Source: Bryobacterales bacterium
Lineage (GTDB): Bacteria > Acidobacteriota > Terriglobia > Bryobacterales > Bryobacteraceae
Length of the DNA: 40,465 nt
Assembly: GCA_016789745.1 (NCBI GenBank)
Contig: JAEUQF010000432.1
Location: forward strand, 1 to 40,465
Reading direction: 5' to 3'
Under the pieces are notes generated by a model. The model ran no database searches, had not been told where the DNA came from, and worked only from the letters and a program-made list of their open reading frames with translations. A program made the position numbers and the translations under genes. Of this stretch, positions 34,454 through 40,465 are shown piece by piece (within the stretch, counting starts at the first letter, position 1; each line of letters starts with the position of its first letter).

Positions 34454-35746
34454 CTACCGCTCCGGGACCGACCGTGCCACGCGCATCCCATTCCAAGGCA
34501 ACCGCCGCGACGGCCGTTCACTATGCCGCAACGCGGCATCTAGGGACCCCGCCGAGTCCGCATAGGCACCACCACGGATGACACGCAGCCCCGTATCCGT
34601 CGCCGACTCTCGCCCATCCCCCGCATCATAGGGATAAGGACGAATCAGCGACGAACACCACTCCGCCACATTGCCCAGCAGATCGTACAGGCCCCAGCGG
34701 TTCGCCTGCCGCGTCCCGACAGCGCGCGGCGCATACCCGTCCATCTCGCGAAAGCCATTTGTCTCGCCCGCTACCGCTGCGTTATCGCGATACCAGGCAG
34801 CCTCGGCCAGTTTCTGCTCGCCACCTCGCGCCGCATACTCCCATTCCGCCTCCGTCGGCAATCGGAACCCACCTCCCACCACCCGCGCATTGAGTTGCTC
34901 GACAGCTTTCCCCGCATCCTCCCACGACACATTGTTCACCGGAAGTGCATCGCCCTTATGTACACTCGGATTCTCGCTCATGAGCTGGTTCCACAGCTTC
35001 TGCGACACTTCCTCCGTGGCCAGATAGAACGGCTCCACATGCACCGTATGTTGCGGTTGTGACGCGCGTAACGACTCCGATCCCATATCGAAATCGCCTC
35101 CCGGCAGCAGCCGCATCGCAAAGCCCAGCCCTGCCACCCGCACCCGCAACGGCAACCCGGAGGCCGCATCATATTCTTCGCCGATCGTCTCAAAGCCCGC
35201 CACTCCCGGCTTCAGCCGGCGTTCCGTCATCCGCAACCGCATCGCCGCGCGCCGGTCCGCCGGGCGCACTCGCAAGGCCTCCGCGAAGGCGTCCCGAGCC
35301 CCGCGCCACTGCCCCGCCGACACCGCCGCTTCCCCGTCCGCCATGTGGCGCCGGTACTCCGCGAATACCTTATCCTCCGCCGACTCCGCAGGCTTCAACC
35401 GCCGGTCATCCGGATTCGCCAGCGCATGCGGATGATGGCAGCTCTGGCAATTCGCCTTCTGCCCTGTCTTAGGACACCCCGGCGTATGGCACGTCGCGCA
35501 CAGCCCCGCAATCGCTTCGCCCCTCGGCAAGCGGTCCGGCTTCACCTGATTTCGTTCATTAGCGACATGCCCGTCGCTGGCTCCGTGACAGCCCTGGCAG
35601 GTCGTTGCCGCCTTCGGATGCCCGGACGCAGACCACTCCAGCACCTGCACCACATGACAGCGCGAACACACACCCGCCTGCTTCAAAGAGGCTTCCTGCG
35701 CCGCCCCCAGCAGCGGCAAAAGAAGCAGCAGAATCAGCCGCGCCAT
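34454..35746 (-). CDS. Tetraheme cytochrome c / SUMF1 (formylglycine-generating-like) fusion protein
   Basis: A 430-residue exported protein (signal LILLLLLPLLGAAQ). Residues 25-110 hold four CxxCH heme sites: C27-H31, C50-H54, C83-H87 and C100-H104. Several extra His residues could be distal ligands. A short helical, TPR-like stretch (about 130-180) joins this to a C-terminal SUMF1/FGE-sulfatase domain from about 205 to 428, with MRLLPGGDFDMGSESLRASQ, FYLATEEVSQKLWNQLM, GGGFRLPTEAEWEYAARGG and YDLLGNVAEW. Aerobic FGE needs two Cys in its C-terminal RGG(S)-x-C region. Here the matching stretch (VIRGGAYADSAGSL onward) has none, so classical FGE chemistry is unlikely. It overlaps the end of the aldo-keto reductase gene by 13 bases and precedes the sulfatase. 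Confidence 0.9.
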   Translation of the reverse strand: MARLILLLLLPLLGAAQEASLKQAGVCSRCHVVQVLEWSASGHPKAATTCQGCHGASDGHVANERNQVKPDRLPRGEAIAGLCATCHTPGCPKTGQKANCQSCHHPHALANPDDRRLKPAESAEDKVFAEYRRHMADGEAAVSAGQWRGARDAFAEALRVRPADRRAAMRLRMTERRLKPGVAGFETIGEEYDAASGLPLRVRVAGLGFAMRLLPGGDFDMGSESLRASQPQHTVHVEPFYLATEEVSQKLWNQLMSENPSVHKGDALPVNNVSWEDAGKAVEQLNARVVGGGFRLPTEAEWEYAARGGEQKLAEAAWYRDNAAVAGETNGFREMDGYAPRAVGTRQANRWGLYDLLGNVAEWCSSLIRPYPYDAGDGRESATDTGLRVIRGGAYADSAGSLDAALRHSERPSRRLPWNGMRVARSVPER

Positions 35747-36843
35747 CGCTGATCAAGCCATTGATAGTGCCGCGGCAGCCACTGCCCCTTCGTCGCCGCC
35801 GCAATCTGCCCCGCCGCATCCAGTGCCGCCCGCTCCTCGCGGCTCAATTCCAGATGCCTCGTCAGCCCGGCGTAGTTGTCGTCGAAGGTCTCCTCTTCGA
35901 ACATCCCCGGCATCGCCGCCGTCATGAACGGGCGCGAGTACACGAACCGCAGCGCCGCCTGGCAAAGCGATTCGTCCGGCACCCGCTTCAACGTCTTGGT
36001 CAACTCCGCCACCACCGACGGCAGCAGCGGCCGGTACTTGGCGTGATACAACTGCACGAAGTCGCGTTCGGGACTCGTGCTGATCTTCGCGTTCGGATCC
36101 AGCTTCACAATAGAGCCCGCCGCCAGCGGCTTGATCGCAATCAGCCCCACCCCGCGTTTGGCCGCTTCCGGCAGGAACTCGCTGTAGTCCGTGCGCGCAT
36201 GAATGAAGTTGTAGGGGAACATGAAGTAGTCAATCCCTTCCAACTCCCGCAGCGCACTCAGCATCATCCCTTCATCGTGCGTCGAAATGCCGATGGCCCG
36301 GACCTTGCCTGCCTCTTTCGCCTTGCGCAGCACATCCCAATCGGCCAGCGCCTTGCCGTCCACCTTGCTGCCTTCGGCCAGGTAAATGCGATACAGATCC
36401 ACGTGGCCGTACAGCTTCGCCGCGCGGTCAATATTCTCTCCAACGAACATCGGAAACTGACGGCACAGCGATACCAGCACCTTGTCCCGGCGGCTGCTCA
36501 CCGCGCGTGCCACCGGCTCCCACTGCCCTTCACTCTCGTAGGTGTCCACCAGATTCACGCCGCGGTCCAGGGCACGTGCAAGCAGACGGTCGCGCCGCTG
36601 CTGTCCCTCTTCCACCAGCACGTTGCCATGCTGCGCCTTCTGCTTATAGCGCGGATCGGTGTGCGACCCGAACGACAACAGCGAAACATACATGTCGGTC
36701 TTGCCAAGCTGGCGATAAACCATACCGCCGCGGCGAATCTCGCGTACCGGCGCCACGGTCGACCCCAATAGCGGGGCCGACGCGCCACAGGCCAGAAACG
36801 CTCTTCGGGACCAGGCTTTCGAGCGGGGACACATGCGTTCCAT
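35734..36843 (-). CDS. Aldo-keto reductase family protein with Tat-like signal and altered active site
   Basis: About 369 residues. The N-terminus SKAWSRRAFLACGASAPLLG looks like a twin-arginine signal. The barrel follows the AKR layout: VYRQLGKTDMYVSLLSFGS, RGVNLVDTYESEG, GHVDLYRIYLAEG, AGKVRAIGISTHDEG and IDYFMFPYNFIHA. Three of four catalytic tetrad residues are missing by alignment: the Tyr position is Glu (DTYESE), the Lys of the TK motif is replaced in VLVSLCRQ, and the His of LLH is replaced in YLAEG. It may therefore not be a normal reductase. Start choice: ATG at 36843; ATG at 36834 is also possible. It follows the CBM9 gene by four bases, so both are co-transcribed. Confidence 0.88.
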   Translation of the reverse strand: MERMCPRSKAWSRRAFLACGASAPLLGSTVAPVREIRRGGMVYRQLGKTDMYVSLLSFGSHTDPRYKQKAQHGNVLVEEGQQRRDRLLARALDRGVNLVDTYESEGQWEPVARAVSSRRDKVLVSLCRQFPMFVGENIDRAAKLYGHVDLYRIYLAEGSKVDGKALADWDVLRKAKEAGKVRAIGISTHDEGMMLSALRELEGIDYFMFPYNFIHARTDYSEFLPEAAKRGVGLIAIKPLAAGSIVKLDPNAKISTSPERDFVQLYHAKYRPLLPSVVAELTKTLKRVPDESLCQAALRFVYSRPFMTAAMPGMFEEETFDDNYAGLTRHLELSREERAALDAAGQIAAATKGQWLPRHYQWLDQRWRG

Positions 36844-36847
36844 GCTA

Positions 36848-37915
36848 TCACCGCACAACCACGTCCCGAACCTTCGTCCACCGCGACCGCCCCGCGGGCC
36901 CTTCCACTTCCAGCGTCACCACGTATTCCCCCGCAGCCTTGTACGCATGCAGCGGATGCTGCTCCGTCGACTCCTCGCCGTCCCCAAACGTCCATCGCCA
37001 GCGCGTTGCCTGCCCGCTCGTCTGATCCTGAAACGCCACCAACCGCCGGTTCATATCCAGCACCCGGAAACTCCACCCGGCCTGCAGCGGCTTCCGCAAC
37101 CCCGCTTCCAGCGGCATCAGCCGGAACGCCACCAGGTCACTCGCGTTGCCGAACATGCTCGTCTTATGCGAAAGGTTCCAGAACCCCTCGTTGTCCTTTG
37201 CATCGACATCGTCGTAGTCAAGAACCGACCACGACATTCCGATCACCTTGCTTTCCTCCAGTTTTGAAACCACTGCGCGCTCCGGCCCCTCATACGGCGC
37301 ATAGTCGAACGGCGTGATCCAGAACTCCAACGTCAGCTTGCCCGAACGTCCATGTTGAAAGTTATAGTCGTAAGCCGCGTTTGCCCACGGCAGGTTCTTG
37401 ATCCATGGCTGGCAGCCCCACACAAAAGCCCAATCCCGATCGGGCGCCGGCGTGAAGATGTGGTAGTTCTGCGCGTGCACGCCATGAAAGGAGAAGAACG
37501 CCTCGCCTTTATCCATCCCCGCATGCGGATGCAAACTGCTGATCAGCGGCCCGCCCGACAAATCCCCGTCCACGACCAACTCGAAGATGTCGTTGTGCCG
37601 GTCGGCCCGCCGGAAATCCCAGTAGTCATCGTACGCCTCGTACAAGAAGTACAGCCGGTTCAGCCCCTTCACCCACCCCACCTTCACCGTGACATCCAAG
37701 TCCTTCTTGTCATACCGGAAGCCCCGCCCATGCACCGTCTCCTTCAATTGATCCATCCCGATCGCATACGACGCCGGCACCATCGCCCAATCCGCGGTCT
37801 TGCCGTCGATCTGCGGAATCTTGTCCGCCGGGAACTGAAAAATCTTGTACTCCACGCCGGGCCGTTCCAGCGCCAGGACGGGAGCAAGCAGTAACAGCAG
37901 CAGAGATGTCATCAT
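36848..37915 (-). CDS. Secreted CBM9-like protein with C-terminal PKD domain
   Basis: A 355-residue exported protein (MMTSLLLLLLAPVLALERPG). Residues about 25-250 have the carbohydrate-binding family 9-like/DOMON fold, read from IPQIDGKTADWAMVPAS, VKVGWVKGLNRLYFLYEAYDD, RHNDIFELVVDGD and LTLEFWITPFD. The C-terminal 80 residues are a PKD-like Ig domain (RWRWTFGDGEESTEQHPLHA, then GEYVVTLEVEG). These pieces bind polysaccharide or act as adhesion modules; no catalytic residues are seen. It starts the minus-strand row that includes the aldo-keto reductase, cytochrome-SUMF1 and sulfatase genes. Its start codon abuts the amidohydrolase region on the other strand. Confidence 0.85.
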   Translation of the reverse strand: MMTSLLLLLLAPVLALERPGVEYKIFQFPADKIPQIDGKTADWAMVPASYAIGMDQLKETVHGRGFRYDKKDLDVTVKVGWVKGLNRLYFLYEAYDDYWDFRRADRHNDIFELVVDGDLSGGPLISSLHPHAGMDKGEAFFSFHGVHAQNYHIFTPAPDRDWAFVWGCQPWIKNLPWANAAYDYNFQHGRSGKLTLEFWITPFDYAPYEGPERAVVSKLEESKVIGMSWSVLDYDDVDAKDNEGFWNLSHKTSMFGNASDLVAFRLMPLEAGLRKPLQAGWSFRVLDMNRRLVAFQDQTSGQATRWRWTFGDGEESTEQHPLHAYKAAGEYVVTLEVEGPAGRSRWTKVRDVVVR

Positions 37916-37955
37916 GGAACTCGATTCAGTCTATCCTTGCCTGAGGGTCCCCGCG

Positions 37956-38720
37956 ATGATCGACGCACATATCCATGTCTTTCCCGACTACACGGCCGAG
38001 CAGCACATTGCCATCGCCCGCGCCGCGGGGGTCACCCAAACCGTGCTCATCCAACCGAGCGGCAGCAAGTTCGACAACACCGCCATGCTCGACGCCGTCA
38101 GGAAATATCCCGGCGTCTTCTCCGCCGTCGCCATCGTCGATACCGACGACTCCGCGCTCGAAGAAACCATCGTCAACCTCCGCCGCCAGGGCAATCGCGG
38201 TTTCCGCATCACCGCGCGCCGCGAGCAGCCATGGATGGAATGGCCCGGCATGCTCCGCCTCTGGAGCCTCGCCGCGAAACACAACATGGTGATCTGCCCG
38301 CTCATCAACCCGGACATCCTCCCCTGGGTTGCCGCCATGTGCGAGAAGCACCCGCAGACAGTCGTCGCCATCGACCACCTCGCCCGCATCGGCGCCACCG
38401 GCACCATCGCCGATGCCGACGTGCGCGCGCTGAACGGGCTCGCCAAGTTCCCTCAGGTGCACGTCAAGGTCTCGGCCTTCTACGCCCTCGGCAAGAAGCA
38501 GCCCCCCTACCTCGACCTGTCACTGCTGATCCGCCAGGTCTTCGAAACCTACGGCCCGCGCCGCTTGCTGTGGGGCAGCGATGCCCCTTACCAGACACGC
38601 GCCCCGCACAGCTACCAGGCGTCCGTCGACCTCATCCGCACCGGCCTGCGCTTCCTTAACGACGAGGACCGCCGCTGGATGCTGCGCGGTACGTGCCAGC
38701 GCCTGTTCTTCGGAGCGTGA
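37956..38720 (+). CDS. Amidohydrolase family protein (TIM-barrel lactonase/decarboxylase type)
   Basis: A 254-residue protein from the ATG at 37956, chosen because GAGGGT lies about nine bases upstream and the HxH motif comes at once (MIDAHIHVFPDY). Later markers are CEKHPQTVVAIDHLARIG near 130-147 and the final metal/catalytic Asp in LLWGSDAPYQTR near 205-216. This is the Amidohydro_2 layout, which includes 2-pyrone-4,6-dicarboxylate hydrolase, L-fucono- and other lactonases and aromatic decarboxylases. No signal peptide is present, so it is cytoplasmic. Its 3' end lies one base from the stop of the next gene on the other strand. The substrate is unknown; sugar-lactone or aromatic-acid cleavage are both possible. 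Confidence 0.9.
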   Translation: MIDAHIHVFPDYTAEQHIAIARAAGVTQTVLIQPSGSKFDNTAMLDAVRKYPGVFSAVAIVDTDDSALEETIVNLRRQGNRGFRITARREQPWMEWPGMLRLWSLAAKHNMVICPLINPDILPWVAAMCEKHPQTVVAIDHLARIGATGTIADADVRALNGLAKFPQVHVKVSAFYALGKKQPPYLDLSLLIRQVFETYGPRRLLWGSDAPYQTRAPHSYQASVDLIRTGLRFLNDEDRRWMLRGTCQRLFFGA

Positions 38721-38721
38721 C

Positions 38722-40465
38722 TCAGGCCGTTGCGCCCGATGCGTTCGACGCAGCCAGCCGCTTCTCGAATCGCTCTATCCGCTCCCCTTCCAAGACAATG
38801 GCGACAGCGGCCTGCCGTTGCGCCGCCAGGTAAACCATCAACATCCCGAGCGGATCCCCGAACCGCTCTCCGGTATTCGCCACCACATCCTTCAACCGCG
38901 ATTTCAATCGCGCCCGCACCTGTGCCAGACGTGCGTCGCTCACGGCCACATCGCCGTCAGCCAGCAGGTCAAGCGCCTCGCGAATCCCTTCCGCCGCCTG
39001 ATGCATCGCAGCGGCCCAATGCACGATCGCCAGGTAGTCGCCTCCCGCCGCTGCCACACGCGGATCGCTGCTGGATAAGCCCACCCCAAACAGCGGCCCA
39101 AACTTGGCCACGTTCCCCCGCCGCTTCATCTCCGCCCAGAGGGCCGCATCCAGGGCCACCCGCTGCCGGAACTGCGCGTTGCTATCTCCCATCACCAACT
39201 CGCCCAGTGCGCGGCGGCCGAATTCCTCGAAGGCCGCCACCGGCCGCGGCTTGCTGGCCGCATCCAGGAACGCGCCGCGAATCGCATCGCTGTCGTAGCT
39301 GGTTTCCACGTAAAACGTCGTGCGCCCGAAGTTCCTTTTTCTGCCCAGCCGCTCCGACGCCTCATTCGCCGTCATCGCCCGGAAAGCCCGTAGCACGTCC
39401 AGGTTATTCTTCATCTCCGCGCGACCCGTTTTCCCGTCCACCTCCAGATACGGATGCCGCGACGTGAACGCCGGCGGCAGCACACTCGCGCCGGACGCCT
39501 GGTACGCGGCGGCAATCAGGAAGTTCTCACTCATCAGCCCGCGCAGCCGTTGCGGCGTCAGGTTCAGATTCACCAACACGGCTCGCAAGCGCGATACGCT
39601 GGCCGTGTCCGCCAGCAGCGTGATCTCTCCTTCGGCATTGCGCTCCACCCTCGATACCTGCGTCAGCTTCTCCACCGAAATCGCATTCACGATTCCCAGC
39701 AGGTTCAACTTCAACGTCGTCTTCCGCACGGCCGTCGTGGTCAGAATGTTTTGCCGCTGCACAACTCCTGCCGGCGATGGCTGCACGGCCAGCGGCTCGA
39801 AATCGCCACCCAACGCCGACCGCACCGCATCCGCCGCGGCGCCATGCCGTACCTCAAACGAGAACGCGGCATCCTCGGATTCGAGCGACGAAAAAGCAGC
39901 CGAGACAGACGCCCGAATCCGCGTATCCACCGCAGCCTTCAGGTCCCGTTCAAACCCCTCGATCCGCTTTGCCTTGTCATCCGCATCCTCACCCGGAAGC
40001 GCGGCGAGAAACTCCTCCCGATCCACCGGAGGCCGGTTGCTTAGCATCGCTATCACGCGCTCGGTAAGCTCAAAGCCGCCAGCGCCTGCCGTGACTCCAG
40101 CCTGCGCCGACGCCGCCACCATCACCTCGCGGCTCTTGCTTCGATACACGCCCAGCTCCACCGCATCACCGCCGGCACGGCGCACCCGCACCACGTACCC
40201 GCCCGTGAACGTCACCGCGGCGTTCACTCCTACCGATGCGCCCGCATTCACAGCAAGGCCCGCGGGCCCTAAGGACACCGATGCCAGCGCTTCGGCCGCC
40301 AGAGGCATCGAGAACGCCGCCGACAACTTCAAGCTTCCGCTCCCCGTCAGCATCACCATCGTGTCCGCATCCAGCTCGTCCAGATCCACTGGCGAGTCCG
40401 GCAGGATAAAGCCCCTCGCCACCGCCGCCAATGCCAGCGGTAAGGACCGGAATCCCTCGCTGCCC
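38722..40465 (-). CDS. Large unknown protein, 5' end outside window
   Basis: The frame is open from the window edge (40465) to the stop at 38722, about 580 codons, so its start is probably upstream. I do not recognise a family. An N-terminal part is rich in Ala, Gly and Val with beta-like alternation (SVSLGPAGLAVNAGASVGVN), followed by VTFTGGYVVRVRR. The middle and C-terminal parts are mixed helical with many charged residues and long Ala-rich helices (RQAAVAIVLEGERIERFEKR). No signal peptide, heme motif or catalytic signature is evident in the visible part. Codon use looks like that of neighbouring genes. It converges with the amidohydrolase gene, with one base between stops. Confidence 0.85.
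   Translation of the reverse strand, partial: GSEGFRSLPLALAAVARGFILPDSPVDLDELDADTMVMLTGSGSLKLSAAFSMPLAAEALASVSLGPAGLAVNAGASVGVNAAVTFTGGYVVRVRRAGGDAVELGVYRSKSREVMVAASAQAGVTAGAGGFELTERVIAMLSNRPPVDREEFLAALPGEDADDKAKRIEGFERDLKAAVDTRIRASVSAAFSSLESEDAAFSFEVRHGAAADAVRSALGGDFEPLAVQPSPAGVVQRQNILTTTAVRKTTLKLNLLGIVNAISVEKLTQVSRVERNAEGEITLLADTASVSRLRAVLVNLNLTPQRLRGLMSENFLIAAAYQASGASVLPPAFTSRHPYLEVDGKTGRAEMKNNLDVLRAFRAMTANEASERLGRKRNFGRTTFYVETSYDSDAIRGAFLDAASKPRPVAAFEEFGRRALGELVMGDSNAQFRQRVALDAALWAEMKRRGNVAKFGPLFGVGLSSSDPRVAAAGGDYLAIVHWAAAMHQAAEGIREALDLLADGDVAVSDARLAQVRARLKSRLKDVVANTGERFGDPLGMLMVYLAAQRQAAVAIVLEGERIERFEKRLAASNASGATA

Noticed and set aside
35605..36771. 388-codon plus-strand frame opposite the aldo-keto reductase and cytochrome-SUMF1 genes
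   Set aside because: Arg/His/Gln-rich antisense product; the opposite strand carries a clear fold and heme motifs.
1..40465. Search for tRNA, rRNA, insertion sequence, integrase, CRISPR or toxin-antitoxin genes
   Set aside because: Nothing convincing was found by eye; codon use and gene density look uniform, so no mobile island is claimed.

Overview
The window reads as chromosomal DNA of a GC-rich diderm bacterium. The best guess is an Acidobacteriota member near the Bryobacterales/Solibacteraceae. That placement is inference: it rests on uniformly high GC, many secreted proteins with short signal peptides, an SBBP beta-propeller protein, Tat-type sulfatase and oxidoreductase genes, secreted TPR proteins and an MddA-type methyltransferase. 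No rRNA, tRNA, CRISPR array, insertion sequence or prophage was recognised. Genes are packed tightly, many stop/start pairs overlap as ATGA, and the largest gap is about 190 bases.

Layout. (1) 1-9592, minus strand: a row of M20 peptidase, inositol-monophosphatase-family protein, secreted TPR protein and a giant open frame of at least 2188 codons. The giant frame starts as TamB (inner-membrane anchor, AsmA/DUF490 body), continues through five POTRA-like repeats and enters an Omp85 beta-barrel with the IRGF L6 motif. It leaves the window before its stop. (2) 9624-11204, plus: secreted TPR protein. (3) 11185-14354, minus: VAO-type flavoprotein translationally coupled to an epimerase fused to a membrane domain. 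(4) 14544-18613, plus: secreted FKBP isomerase, the threonine-degradation pair tdh-kbl whose start lies inside a perfect inverted repeat, a lone receiver protein and a small unknown. (5) 18619-19734, minus: secreted low-complexity-tailed protein. (6) 19857-25198, plus: coupled cassette of PH-domain protein, SDR, sugar-type binding protein and Ldh2-type dehydrogenase, then a secreted M3 metallopeptidase. (7) 25195-27049: mddA (methanethiol methyltransferase) divergent from an AraC regulator. (8) 26988-30962, minus: housekeeping operon xseB-ispA-tlyA-nadK followed by a DAACS-type symporter. (9) 30986-37915, minus: secreted/periplasmic set of CBM9-PKD protein, degenerate aldo-keto reductase, tetraheme-cytochrome/SUMF1 fusion, Tat-type sulfatase and SBBP propeller. 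A divergent amidohydrolase sits at 37956-38720. (10) 38722-40465, minus: 5'-partial unknown protein.

How the genes may work together. Region 1 would build or serve the outer membrane. The tdh-kbl pair converts threonine to glycine and acetyl-CoA. Region 8 supplies farnesyl/geranyl diphosphate, NADP and rRNA methylation. Region 9 looks like handling of sulfated organic matter in the envelope. The most unusual items are the covalent TamB-Omp85 fusion, the cytochrome-SUMF1 fusion lacking the catalytic cysteines of aerobic formylglycine-generating enzymes, and the inverted repeat that buries the tdh start codon. Family assignments come from reading the translated sequence; no database search was run.
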